Source of the DNA: Candidatus Xianfuyuplasma coldseepsis
Lineage (GTDB): Bacteria > Bacillota_I > Bacilli_A > Izemoplasmatales > Izemoplasmataceae
Direction: 5' to 3'
Assembly (NCBI RefSeq): GCF_014023125.1
Contig: NZ_CP048914.1
Coordinates: 1,888,698 to 1,952,697, forward strand
Length of the DNA: 64,000 nt
Part shown: positions 50,243 to 59,581 of the stretch, piece by piece
Numbering within the stretch: position 1 is the first letter of the stretch
Layout of the letters: each line of letters starts with the position of its first letter
The notes under the pieces: generated by a model
The model's input: the letters and a program-made list of their open reading frames with translations, nothing else
Database searches by the model: none
Told to the model about the DNA's origin: nothing
Program-made: the position numbers and the translations under genes

Positions 50243-52174
50243 CATCGAAATTTTATGTTTTCCACTTGCTTTGGATTCATATAGTAACTGATCGGCTTCA
50301 TCATAGAAATCCGAGAATCGTCGTTTGTTTTCTTGAATAATCAGCCGTGTTACACCTGCACTAAATCCTACTCTTACGTCTTTGGTATACGAATGATTAC
50401 CAACGGCGTCCATGAGTTTAATCATGAAATTCATAACCTGTTCATCGCTCATGTTCGTTAAGAATACCGCAAACTCATCGCCACCAATTCGGTAGAAACG
50501 TACATTTTTACTGGATACGTGAAGAAACAATTTCGATATCTCTTGAAGGACAAAATCCCCAAAACTATGACCGTATTGATCATTGGCAGGTTTAAAATCA
50601 TCCAAATCCAGCATCGCCAGATGTGCTTTTCCACCTTTTTTGACAAACGGATAAATATCGTCGTTGTAATCTTTTACCATTAGTCGTCGGTTACCTAATT
50701 GCGTTAACTCATCTTTCATCGATAACGCTTCTAGTTGCCGCTCGGTTGTAATTTTCTCGGTAACATCTGAGATGATATAGAGATTCGACATTTGTCCATT
50801 AAACTCGATTTCTTCCATAATATATTTTACAAACATGTCCTGTTTTATACCGTATAAAATATAATATCCATCTTCTTCTACCATAATTTGATCAAAATTG
50901 ATGATCGTGGATTTCTCTCGGTCACCGTACACAATTTGAGATCCGAGCTGGTTGGTATAAATGAGCTCTCCTTGCTTGTTCGTAATGATAATAATTTCCG
51001 ATGTTAAGTCGGCGAATTTTTGATAGAGTTTTTTCTCTTCTTCTAACACATTTTGGGATAACAAAATATTGTTTTTCACGACGCGATAAAGCAGAAACGT
51101 CAAGACAATCATGACGATATAAGATGGGACTTTAATCATTAAAACAGTGTTGTAATTATTCAAACGGAATGCATCTAAAATATTGTCGTATAAGTTCAAA
51201 TCTGAGGATGCACCTACAATCATATCCCATTCCTCGACAACCGTTACATACGCCACCTTATTCGTGATGACGCCATTGACATAATTACTATAAAACTCAT
51301 ATTCTAAAAATCCTTCATCATGTTCATCCGTATAATCAATTATAATTTGCAACGTTTCTTGCCACACGGGATACGTATCGTCTTCGATCGTTAAACCAAT
51401 TGCATCTTCATTTTGATGATACAAGATTTCACCAGTAGAACTCAACACATAGATTGTATTGGTATAATTATCGTACACATCTTCGATTTGTGCCAGTGCA
51501 CGTAGCTTTTCCTTCTCACTAAACTGATCATAACCGATATAGGTCGTAAGGATCATATTCGTGTCTTCAACCAAATGACCAAACACAATGTATTCATGTA
51601 ATACTTCATCTTCGATTCGGTACATCGAAACATATCCCTGATGCGTCTCTGAAGATGTAACTTCATCAATAAGTAGCGATATATATTGCTTTCCGAGTTC
51701 ATCCTCCTCGGTTATTTTATTGATATTTGATTCCATTCCAGTCGATCCATCAAGGAGCTCGATTCCATCGGTGCTGTAGACGTAGTGCTGATGATTTTGA
51801 TCGACATCATTATAGGTTTTTGTAAGTTCAATAATACTATCATCAATCTCTTCTGGTGTCATAATGTCCGCGTTTATGGTCGTTAACGAATCTGCAGCAA
51901 ACGCCAAGTCCGATAACACATCCTCGGCATGTAAAATTGCATTTTCGTGTAATTTATCAATAATAAAAGCAAAATCTTCGTTTGCAGCCGTTACCATATC
52001 TTGAACATCGTCATATACGTCCTGTGTCAAATCCGATTGGATTAACTCGACTTCACGGTTAAAGATAATGATCTCACGAACGATATCCTGTAACATTAAA
52101 ATCACGAGAAAAGCGAGCAACAAATAAACTATTTGTCGCCACCGACGTGCGATTAATGACTGCAAATCTCTCAT
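50240..52174 (-). CDS. Membrane diguanylate cyclase (extracellular sensor, PAS-like, GGDEF)
   Basis: 644 aa. TM1 (about 13-33), a large extracellular Cache-like sensor (about 34-345), TM2 (about 347-365), a coiled coil, a PAS-like domain (about 380-475), then GGDEF (about 480-644). The active-site motif is intact (RIGGDEF at 562-568), with ALSMKDELTQLGNRR at the domain start; no RxxD inhibitory site lies just before it. Should make c-di-GMP in response to an outside ligand. AAGGTGATTCT precedes the start. A c-di-GMP link to the pilus at 1-8.7 kb is plausible but only inferred. Confidence 0.92.
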   Translation of the reverse strand: MRDLQSLIARRWRQIVYLLLAFLVILMLQDIVREIIIFNREVELIQSDLTQDVYDDVQDMVTAANEDFAFIIDKLHENAILHAEDVLSDLAFAADSLTTINADIMTPEEIDDSIIELTKTYNDVDQNHQHYVYSTDGIELLDGSTGMESNINKITEEDELGKQYISLLIDEVTSSETHQGYVSMYRIEDEVLHEYIVFGHLVEDTNMILTTYIGYDQFSEKEKLRALAQIEDVYDNYTNTIYVLSSTGEILYHQNEDAIGLTIEDDTYPVWQETLQIIIDYTDEHDEGFLEYEFYSNYVNGVITNKVAYVTVVEEWDMIVGASSDLNLYDNILDAFRLNNYNTVLMIKVPSYIVMIVLTFLLYRVVKNNILLSQNVLEEEKKLYQKFADLTSEIIIITNKQGELIYTNQLGSQIVYGDREKSTIINFDQIMVEEDGYYILYGIKQDMFVKYIMEEIEFNGQMSNLYIISDVTEKITTERQLEALSMKDELTQLGNRRLMVKDYNDDIYPFVKKGGKAHLAMLDLDDFKPANDQYGHSFGDFVLQEISKLFLHVSSKNVRFYRIGGDEFAVFLTNMSDEQVMNFMIKLMDAVGNHSYTKDVRVGFSAGVTRLIIQENKRRFSDFYDEADQLLYESKASGKHKISM

Positions 52175-52406
52175 AGAATCACCTTATGCTTTTTATCAAT
52201 ATCGTTCAAGAAAACTCCCTGTTCAACAATATACTGTATTGTAACTGGTGAGATGAATTGGAGAAACTCGCTCGAGTTCAGTGTTGTTGATTTGTCAAGT
52301 AATTATGTTAACTCTGGTTCATTTTAAAAAAAATGATAAATGTCTATGTCAATACTTATATTTCAATATTTTCTCCTATATAATAGATATATCAAGAAGG
52401 AGTTAG

Positions 52407-52454
52407 GTGATTTCATGTAGACGTGAAAAATCCAATAAAACAACAATAATTTAA
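52407..52454 (+). other. Possible 15-residue ORF
   Basis: GTG at 52407 four nt after AAGGAG, 15 codons, TAA. A TATAAT box lies at 52379-52384 with a poor -35. Alternatively the following ATG-TAG at 52415-52420 is a start-stop pair. Chance is likely. Confidence 0.2.
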
Positions 52455-52524
52455 TATTTGAAATTCTATATGGACTTGACGAAAACCAAGGACATTCAAC
52501 ACAAAAATATTCAAAATGAAACAC

Positions 52525-52640
52525 AATAGAAGCGTACGGGACAGACGCGATCGCTCGGTCCATTTGCGCGCACTAATGCGCACTACCCGAGAAGCCCCCT
52601 CTTCAACTCTATAATTAAGTGGTGGGAGCAGGTTCACCAT
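52525..52640 (-). ncRNA. Candidate GC-rich structured RNA, family unknown
   Basis: The 520-bp gap 52175-52694 has no convincing gene. In it, 52535-52640 is far richer in G+C than its surroundings. Read on the minus strand it begins GGTGAACCTGCTCCCACC at about the start point set by a good promoter, then GAAG/CTTC, a long interrupted hairpin CTCGG ... TGCGC/GCGCA ... CCGAG and GCGT/ACGC. It ends in an AT-rich stretch with no clear terminator. Could be a stand-alone small RNA or a long leader of the GGDEF gene. No known riboswitch core matched by eye. Confidence 0.5.
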
Positions 52641-52644
52641 AAGT

Positions 52645-52672
52645 ATTATACCATTTGTTGACTGATTTACAA
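52645..52672 (-). promoter_or_regulatory. Promoter of the candidate RNA
   Basis: TTGTAA (52667-52672), 16-bp spacer, extended -10 TGGTATAAT (TATAAT 52645-52650) on the minus strand. Confidence 0.75.
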
Positions 52673-52682
52673 ACACTTCCAA

Positions 52683-52711
52683 GAAAAAGCGACACTATGT
52701 GGTGTCGCTTT
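52683..52711 (-). terminator. Terminator of the MarR/exporter operon
   Basis: AGCGACACC-N4-GTGTCGCT plus TTTTTC on the minus strand, spanning the stop codon of the last gene. Confidence 0.8.
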
Positions 52712-54494
52712 CTTCTTGATATTGTAATTTGTATAAATTATAGTAATGACCACGATGTCGTAACAACTCTTGATGCGAGCCTTCTTCAATTACTTTCCCA
52801 TGACTTAAGACAATGATTTTATCTACATTTTGGATGGTAGATAGACGATGTGCAACAACCAACATGGTTCCAATTGACATCATTTTTTCAAGTGAATCTT
52901 GAATCAACTGCTCGGTTTCAGTGTCGATATTACTTGTTGCTTCATCCAATATCATAACCTTCGGATCATGGACAATGGTCCGGGCAAACGACAACAACTG
53001 TCGTTGTCCGCTACTGAAGTTATTCCCTCGTTCACGCACTTCCTCATCGTATTTTTGTGGTAACTTATTGATGAAGTAACTTGCATTTACATAGTTACAT
53101 GCTTGTTCAAGCGTTTCTTGAGTTATCGTATCGTTCCGCAAGGTTATATTGGAACGTATTGTACCACTAAAGAGGAATACATCCTGGAGCATTTGGCCGA
53201 TATATTTTCGTAAGGATCGTTTCTTAATGGTTTTTATATCGACACCATCAATTAATATTTGTCCTCTTTGAATGTCATAATATCTGGTAATCAGACTTAG
53301 AATTGTCGTTTTTCCTGCTCCCGTTGCCCCAACAAAGGCAGCACTCTCTTTGGCATTGACTTTGAAGGATACATCTTGTAGCACCCATTCGCCTTCATTG
53401 TAGGCAAACCAGACATTTTTAAACTCGATCGATCCTTGTACATGATCAATGTCCATTGCGCTGTCTTGATCCACCACTTGTGGCTTGGTATCCAATATTC
53501 CAAAGATTCGTTCTCCTGCAGCAAAGGCACTTTGAACAATATTAAACTGCTCAGCTAATTGCTGAATCGGATTGAACAAATCCGATACATAACGATGGAA
53601 CATAATCAATAATCCCACTTGATAAGCACCGGATAAAATCGATTGACTTCCGAAGTACAGGACAATCACAACAGCTAGCATATGTACCATGTACATCGTT
53701 GGACGGAATACAGCAAAAATCCCAATTTGTCGATAGTACGACGCTTTTAATTTGTCATTTCGCTCTTTAAATTGAATGTATTTAATATGTTCTTTGTTGA
53801 ATATCTGAATGATTTTCATTCCCGATAGATGCTCTGCTAAGAAGGCATTAACGCTCGATAGATTCGACCGAATTTGACGATATGCTTTTCGCGATAACGT
53901 ACGGAAGAAATACGAGGCTATGATAATTAACGGAACTACAGTAAGTACGTACAACGTTAACTGAGCATTTATATAAAACATGACAATGATGATACCAATT
54001 ACTTTGAATGAACTTTGGAAAATGGTAATTAACACACTTGTGTAAAATTCATTTAGGGCATTGGTGTCATTGGTAACACGGGTAACCAATGCTCCCGCTG
54101 CTTTTTGGTGCAAATACGCTAGGTCATGATATTCAAGATGTGTAAAAACATCTTTGCGTACATTGAAAATAATTCCTTGTCCCGTAATATTGAGTATAAT
54201 ATTTTGGGCATACGTCAAGATACGCGTTGATAGAATGATAACGACCAAAATGGTAATATTATTCAGAAGCTGTGATAATTCAAAACTAGATTCGCTAAAA
54301 AGACTAATCGTATTCCCAATGACAATCGGTTCGTATAAAGCAAATAGAATCGTGACAAACATGATACTGTAAACAATAGCAAAATGCTTACGAAATGGTT
54401 TGCTGTAACGAATCAAGCGACGAACAATTTCTTTGTCTGTATAATTATATAAACGAGTGACATCTTCTTCATGCATTTGTCCGCGTGGAGGCAT
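52695..54494 (-). CDS. ABC exporter half-transporter, catalytic-site subunit (pair C)
   Basis: 599 aa. Six membrane helices (about 40-320), Walker A GATGAGKTT, variant signature FSSGQRQ, Walker B VMILDEATSN with the catalytic Glu, H-loop VVAHRLST. The ATG overlaps the stop of its partner (TAATG). Confidence 0.9.
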   Translation of the reverse strand: MPPRGQMHEEDVTRLYNYTDKEIVRRLIRYSKPFRKHFAIVYSIMFVTILFALYEPIVIGNTISLFSESSFELSQLLNNITILVVIILSTRILTYAQNIILNITGQGIIFNVRKDVFTHLEYHDLAYLHQKAAGALVTRVTNDTNALNEFYTSVLITIFQSSFKVIGIIIVMFYINAQLTLYVLTVVPLIIIASYFFRTLSRKAYRQIRSNLSSVNAFLAEHLSGMKIIQIFNKEHIKYIQFKERNDKLKASYYRQIGIFAVFRPTMYMVHMLAVVIVLYFGSQSILSGAYQVGLLIMFHRYVSDLFNPIQQLAEQFNIVQSAFAAGERIFGILDTKPQVVDQDSAMDIDHVQGSIEFKNVWFAYNEGEWVLQDVSFKVNAKESAAFVGATGAGKTTILSLITRYYDIQRGQILIDGVDIKTIKKRSLRKYIGQMLQDVFLFSGTIRSNITLRNDTITQETLEQACNYVNASYFINKLPQKYDEEVRERGNNFSSGQRQLLSFARTIVHDPKVMILDEATSNIDTETEQLIQDSLEKMMSIGTMLVVAHRLSTIQNVDKIIVLSHGKVIEEGSHQELLRHRGHYYNLYKLQYQEESDTT

Positions 54495-56269
54495 TATTCC
54501 TGCACCTCCATTTCGTCTTCAAGTCGTTGACGTTCGACCATATCACGATAAAACTCACAACGCTCGTATAACACTTCGTGAGGTCCAATATCAACGATTT
54601 TGCCGTCATCGATAACGATAATTCGATCGGAGTAAATCAAGGTGCTGATGCGATGGGCTATGATCAATGTGGTTTTGTCTTTACGAACTTGTTTTAGGTT
54701 TTCTAAGATGGTGACTTCGGTATTGGTATCTACCGCTGATACACTATCATCTAAAATCATAATTGGTGAATTCTTTATCAGTGCTCGTGCGATTGAAACG
54801 CGTTGTCGCTGTCCACCGGATAAGGTGACCCCACGTTCGCCAATAACGGTATCATATCCATCTGCAAACTCGATGATGTTATTATGAACATCACTCATGA
54901 TTGCAGCTTGTTGAATTTTATCATATTCATCTGTTGCTTTGGTAAAATCAAGTGAGATATTATTGCGAATTGAGTCGGAGAATAAGAATCCATCTTGTGG
55001 TACATAACCAATACTGTCACGTACTTGGGCTAGAGGTAGTTTCATAATGTCATATCCGTCAATAAAAATCGTATTTGGTTCAACATTGTAAATTCGAAGT
55101 AATAAATCTACTATACTCGTTTTCCCACTACCAGTTCGTCCTAAGATTCCAATCGTCTCCCCTTGTTGGATAGTAAAGGACATATCTTGTAATACATCTA
55201 CTTCTGTATGCGGATAACGGAAGGTTAAATTACGAAACTCAATGTCGCCATGCAATGCTTCCACCTTAACTACATCTTCGGCGTCCTTAATATCGATGGG
55301 TTCGTTGAGAATTTGTTCAATCCGCTGCAACGATCCTTTACCACGATTCCGTACATTAATGATACGGCCAAGTGCCATCATTGGCCATATTAAAAGACCA
55401 AATAGAAAAAAGAATCGAATCAAATCACTGATTTCAAACACAGTACTTCCTAATCCTTGTTGTGTTTGCCAAATTAAATAACCACCATAACCAATAATTA
55501 CAACATAAATTAAACTGACAAAGGCACCAATGGAAATATCTAGAAGCTGCTGTGTTTTCACATAATCAATATTGCGATCATGCGCATTTTGATTTGCTTT
55601 AAGAAACTCATCAATTTCAATATCTTCTTTCACAAATGCTTTTACAACTCGAATACCACTTAAATTTTCATTGGTGAAATCACTAAGTCGTTCAAATGCT
55701 TCTTGTGCTTTTCTAAATTTTCGGCGAATTTTACGTCCAAATACGCTACCTACAATGGCAATAATGAGCATTGGTAGGGCAGTGAACAATGTTAATGTGA
55801 CATTTAGTCGTAGCAATTGAATGATAACAATCGTTCCCAGGAAGAATGTATCCACAACCATAACCATCCCAAATCCTACGGTACGTCTAACCGCTTCAAT
55901 GTCATTGGTGAAGTAGGCCATTAACCCCCCAACTTTATGCTCTGAATAGAATTGATTGGACAACTTCTCGGCATGTTCAAATAAATCATTACGAAGACCG
56001 TAATCAAAACGACGCGATGACCCCATGATGAAGATACGCCATAAAAAGCGTCCAACCATGATGATTACGACATATAATCCAATCTGTAAAATAATCTCAA
56101 GTACACCATCTAAGGTAATATTACCATCGGTTAATCCGTCGGTAATGTCCCCTATTAATAACGGAATCAACGTTTGAACATAATCAATACCCGCGATGAC
56201 CAAAATCCCTAAAATAAACCAATGTAAATTTTGGAGATAATACTTATTTATCGATTTTCCAAAAATCAT
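54494..56269 (-). CDS. ABC exporter half-transporter, degenerate-site subunit (pair C)
   Basis: 591 aa. Six membrane helices; Walker A GRTGSGKTS, LSGGQRQ, Walker B IMILDDSVSA (Asp for Glu), H-loop IIAHRIST. Overlaps the marR stop as ATGA. Heterodimer with the gene downstream; substrate probably the inducer of the MarR protein or a related toxic compound. Confidence 0.9.
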   Translation of the reverse strand: MIFGKSINKYYLQNLHWFILGILVIAGIDYVQTLIPLLIGDITDGLTDGNITLDGVLEIILQIGLYVVIIMVGRFLWRIFIMGSSRRFDYGLRNDLFEHAEKLSNQFYSEHKVGGLMAYFTNDIEAVRRTVGFGMVMVVDTFFLGTIVIIQLLRLNVTLTLFTALPMLIIAIVGSVFGRKIRRKFRKAQEAFERLSDFTNENLSGIRVVKAFVKEDIEIDEFLKANQNAHDRNIDYVKTQQLLDISIGAFVSLIYVVIIGYGGYLIWQTQQGLGSTVFEISDLIRFFFLFGLLIWPMMALGRIINVRNRGKGSLQRIEQILNEPIDIKDAEDVVKVEALHGDIEFRNLTFRYPHTEVDVLQDMSFTIQQGETIGILGRTGSGKTSIVDLLLRIYNVEPNTIFIDGYDIMKLPLAQVRDSIGYVPQDGFLFSDSIRNNISLDFTKATDEYDKIQQAAIMSDVHNNIIEFADGYDTVIGERGVTLSGGQRQRVSIARALIKNSPIMILDDSVSAVDTNTEVTILENLKQVRKDKTTLIIAHRISTLIYSDRIIVIDDGKIVDIGPHEVLYERCEFYRDMVERQRLEDEMEVQE

Positions 56270-56691
56270 GTTGGATCACCACCAAATTTATTGAAAATTT
56301 TAATTAGAAACTTCATTTCTTTTTTTGACAAGACATCAAACATCTTATCAACAGCTCGTTTACTCTCTAATATATTGGTGGTAGCTAATGTCCGTCCCAT
56401 CTCTGTAAGCGAGATATAATAGACACGTTTATCTTCACTACTTTTTGCTTTTTCTATGAATCCGTTGGATTCGAATACATTGATGACCTCAGTCACGGTT
56501 GGTTTAGATAAATCAAAATGTTCAGCTAGTTCCGTCAATGTTGTTTTTCCGCGTTTATGAATTTCCTTTAGGTACTTGAAGCGACTACCTTTAATGCGAT
56601 CAAAATGAATTTCTTCATAAACATCATTGCATGCATCAAAATACATTCTAAGGAACTTATTAAACGATAAACGCACTTCTTCTTTATCCAT
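56266..56691 (-). CDS. MarR-family repressor of exporter pair C
   Basis: 141 aa. Winged helix at about 40-105 (KRGKTTLTELAEHFDLSKPTVTEVINVFESNGFIEKAKSSEDKRVYYISLTEMG). Two TTAGG-type palindromes lie at its promoter, and it is followed with a 4-bp overlap by the exporter genes: the usual ligand-released local repressor. Confidence 0.93.
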   Translation of the reverse strand: MDKEEVRLSFNKFLRMYFDACNDVYEEIHFDRIKGSRFKYLKEIHKRGKTTLTELAEHFDLSKPTVTEVINVFESNGFIEKAKSSEDKRVYYISLTEMGRTLATTNILESKRAVDKMFDVLSKKEMKFLIKIFNKFGGDPT

Positions 56692-56717
56692 AAATTCCCA
56701 TCCTTTCTCTAATTTGA

Positions 56718-56795
56718 TTAGGAGAGACCTAATTATAAATACAATATTGTTAGGTTCTACCTAATTATTATAGATATACCACAGTAAAAAGTCAA
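56718..56795 (-). promoter_or_regulatory. marR promoter with two operators
   Basis: TTGACT (56790-56795), 17-bp spacer, TATAAT (56767-56772) on the minus strand. Operator 1, TTAGGT-TCT-ACCTAA (56750-56764), covers the start point; operator 2, TTAGGA-GAG-ACCTAA (56718-56732), lies 32 bp, three helix turns, further down on the same face. Confidence 0.87.
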
Positions 56796-56824
56796 TAAAA
56801 ATAACTAGCAAACGCTAGTTATTT
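56796..56824 (-). terminator. Terminator of the Ig-repeat surface protein gene
   Basis: AATAACTAGC-GTTT-GCTAGTTATT with T-run on the minus strand, spanning the stop codon. Its 3' part abuts the marR -35 box. Confidence 0.82.
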
Positions 56825-58642
56825 TTTCATTTTATGGATTATAACTCCGGCGATAATTACGGTTATTGAGTAGACAATCACCGGACGTACAATCGACCAA
56901 TAATTCTCGGCATTTGGTTCAGCAACCTGGATATTGAAATCTTTTACATATTCTACACCATTCGCGCCTACATACTTCACAGAGTATGAATAGACTCCTT
57001 CTTGTGTTTCATGACCTGTGTACTCATCTTCAAGTATTTCAATGGTGTAATCTTGTTTCGGCATATCTTTGTTCTCAATCAGAACCTGTAATGCATCACG
57101 AGGAGAGAAGATTGCTTGGGGAGTTACTGAAATTAATAGATTATCAACAATTATTTGTGGTGCAACATCATCAATCAATTGAATCGTGAATGTGAACTCA
57201 CCTCGATTTTGTGCCTCGTCTAACACTTCTACGGTTACTACGAAATTTCCTACACTTGTCTCTCGATTGGTGTAATGATCGGCGATGACCGTTATATCAC
57301 CAGTTTGTAATACCGACGCATTATCACTCACATTTAACGTGTTAATGATATCACTGATCGATGGGGGCGATGTATAAGATGATGTATATATTGTTTCTCC
57401 ATTAATGAGTGGTGAAATATCGTCCAGTACATCAATTGTAATCATTTCTGTACGAATATTTCCGGATGTATCCTCTAGCGACATCGTCACAGTATGAGAC
57501 CCAACAACATGTTCAAAGGATGTGTAATCATCTTGTACAATCGACACAAGAATATCACTGTTATCATCATAGTTATCCGTTGTATCAATCATTGTGACAA
57601 TGGTTTCAAGATCACGTTCCATTGATGCAGGTGTTGTAATGGTTGTGTTCACAACAGAAGGCGCAGTTGTATCTTTTACATTAATGGAAAACGTCATGTT
57701 CGCTTCATTTCCACTATTATCTACAGTGGATACGGTTACGATATAACTTCCCAAAGTTGCCTTGTTTGGGGTGTAGTAATCCATTTCAACGGTGTACCCT
57801 AAATCGCCGTCATGTCCATCGATAAAGCTGAACTGTTCATCTAGTATGGTCGCCAAAGACGGTTGTTCATCCACATCCACATTTAATACTGGTGGTCCAT
57901 ATATCATGGGATTAATAAGATCTTGAACAATGATATCCAAATCAAACGTCGCGGTATTACCGCTACTATCTTCGGCTTGCAAGACAACGTTATACTCACC
58001 AACAGTTGTTTGATTCGTTGTGTAATTATCCTGTAGTACCGTAATGGAATCCGTTATATCCCCATCGATGTCATCATATGCAATTATGTATTGATCGATA
58101 ATAGCATCAATACTAATGGTCTCCGTGTAGGATTTAACGAATAGTGCTGACCCTTGAAAAGTCGGATCTGTCACATCAGTAGCCGGAGCAACATAGGATT
58201 CATACGCTGTAGGAACGAGTCCTTCTTCCAACTGGATATCTTGAAACCCATAAAAATCAATATATTGCTGCCAGCCTGTAGCAAAAATATCAAATTCTAC
58301 GGTATCATAGGCTCCTGTATTAAACGTACAGTACGTATAGTTCGTTGTACCTGTACAATTGGTAAGTTCCGCAAGATCACCTTCTACAAATGTAACATCG
58401 TTATTATAGATATTTATGTAGGGGTTTGCTAGAATACTTTCTGGAGGAAACCACAGGACATACGACGTAAGTGGCTTCACCCGTATCGGGTCATCACTCG
58501 ATAATCGATCCGACACAATGATCGTATTGGCTTCATCAATATAGTTCTTACCTCCCGGTAATAATGTTGCAAGTCCCGTTGCACGAACCGATGTTACGGA
58601 CAATAAAATAAGTAGCAGCATTACCATTAGTTGTTTTCTCAT
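56819..58642 (-). CDS. Cell-surface protein with Ig-like (DUF5011/HYR-type) repeats
   Basis: 607 aa. Signal peptide 1-22 (cut near VRATG), an N-terminal domain with a Cys pair (NCTGTTNYTYC), then four to five repeats of about 85 residues from about 165: each has YT...VGxYxVxxxxxDxSGNxxxFxxxIxVxDxxxPxI, the DUF5011-like Ig fold. C-terminal transmembrane helix (about 583-602) and HKMKK tail hold it in the membrane; no LPXTG. Probably an adhesin or matrix protein; ligand unknown. GAGGTGAAAAAATT precedes the start. Confidence 0.83.
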   Translation of the reverse strand: MRKQLMVMLLLILLSVTSVRATGLATLLPGGKNYIDEANTIIVSDRLSSDDPIRVKPLTSYVLWFPPESILANPYINIYNNDVTFVEGDLAELTNCTGTTNYTYCTFNTGAYDTVEFDIFATGWQQYIDFYGFQDIQLEEGLVPTAYESYVAPATDVTDPTFQGSALFVKSYTETISIDAIIDQYIIAYDDIDGDITDSITVLQDNYTTNQTTVGEYNVVLQAEDSSGNTATFDLDIIVQDLINPMIYGPPVLNVDVDEQPSLATILDEQFSFIDGHDGDLGYTVEMDYYTPNKATLGSYIVTVSTVDNSGNEANMTFSINVKDTTAPSVVNTTITTPASMERDLETIVTMIDTTDNYDDNSDILVSIVQDDYTSFEHVVGSHTVTMSLEDTSGNIRTEMITIDVLDDISPLINGETIYTSSYTSPPSISDIINTLNVSDNASVLQTGDITVIADHYTNRETSVGNFVVTVEVLDEAQNRGEFTFTIQLIDDVAPQIIVDNLLISVTPQAIFSPRDALQVLIENKDMPKQDYTIEILEDEYTGHETQEGVYSYSVKYVGANGVEYVKDFNIQVAEPNAENYWSIVRPVIVYSITVIIAGVIIHKMKK

Positions 58643-58696
58643 AATTTTTTCACCTCAACCATATGATACGTAAATGATGCCCATCTTTCTCACACA

Positions 58697-58725
58697 AAAA
58701 AAAAGAAACAGCTACAGCTGTTTCT
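58697..58725 (-). terminator. Terminator of the cyclase-fold-like gene
   Basis: GAAACAGCT-GT-AGCTGTTTC with nine T on the minus strand, spanning the stop codon. Confidence 0.85.
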
Positions 58726-59581
58726 TCCATTGTTGTAGGACATATGTTACATCGTACTCCATCCATACAGCCCAGTCGTACTTCACTTGTTGGAATACAT
58801 CATCATACTGATTCCATGACCAGTTTGGAAGAAGTTCTCCCTCCTGTAAGAGCCGTTCTTTTTGAAGAATATTCACCGCTAAACTATCTTGATATGCTTC
58901 CATAAACTCCGGCGCAATACGATAGACTTTATACGGTTCAAGTCCATAACTAGACCAAGATTCAGGTTCTGTTTGGAGATGTTGCTGAAGCAATGTAACA
59001 AGACGAGGTTTGATGCGCTGCTTAATGTCCAAACTCACTCGTTTATAAAACAGCAAATAGCTAATGAGGACATGCATTTGGATATGTTCATCATCGGTAT
59101 CCATTAGGTATTTAATTACGTTATTGATAAATGTATCAAGAGGAAATCCTTGCAAATAATTCTGATATTGGTACAAGAATCCCGCGATTTCAGGATTGGG
59201 ATTTCCAAAGGTGAAAGAATCCAATCCATCGTAGTTCCACCAAATTGCATGGGGATAATTGTCGACCTCGTTTGGGACCATCTCAAATGATAACGTATCA
59301 TAATCAAATACCGACTCATAATATTGAACGATTTGTTGAATCATTGTCTCCTTTGCGTTCGATTGAGGAAGATCGTCAAGAAGACTAATCGCTAAATCTG
59401 TACTAGCAACATTGCTTTTTGGGAGTTGAATATCCGGTTCTAATCCATGACCAAAGCCACCATCATCGTTCTGAAACCCTTGTAATGCGTTGAGTACTCC
59501 CTGATCATTATTGGATTCAACAAACTGCATCAACGCCATATACAATGCCTGAAAACGTGCACTAAGACGATTCTTATTCAT
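58712..59581 (-). CDS. Uncharacterised protein with terpenoid-cyclase/prenyltransferase-like alpha-toroid repeat
   Basis: 289 aa from ATG 59581, overlapping the GyrI-like gene by 8 bp; the ribosome site (GGAT) is weak, so coupling is likely. LNALQGFQNDDGGFGHGLEPD resembles the QW-type repeats of alpha/alpha toroids (squalene cyclase, prenyltransferases), followed by STDLAISLL. No DxDD motif is visible. All helical, soluble, many Trp/Tyr. Function not known to me; the cyclase resemblance concerns the fold only. Confidence 0.6.
   Translation of the reverse strand: MNKNRLSARFQALYMALMQFVESNNDQGVLNALQGFQNDDGGFGHGLEPDIQLPKSNVASTDLAISLLDDLPQSNAKETMIQQIVQYYESVFDYDTLSFEMVPNEVDNYPHAIWWNYDGLDSFTFGNPNPEIAGFLYQYQNYLQGFPLDTFINNVIKYLMDTDDEHIQMHVLISYLLFYKRVSLDIKQRIKPRLVTLLQQHLQTEPESWSSYGLEPYKVYRIAPEFMEAYQDSLAVNILQKERLLQEGELLPNWSWNQYDDVFQQVKYDWAVWMEYDVTYVLQQWKKQL

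Noticed and set aside
52415-52420. ATG-TAG start-stop minimal ORF
   Set aside because: Could be chance; the GTG frame 8 nt upstream has equal or better spacing, and promoter support is weak.
52525-52640. 6S RNA on the plus strand
   Set aside because: Only a short apical-stem resemblance; no long closing stem with a central bubble and no good plus-strand promoter or terminator.
52413-52682. Minus-strand open frame of 89 codons
   Set aside because: It starts inside the terminator of the ABC gene and runs through the GC-rich RNA block; no ribosome site.
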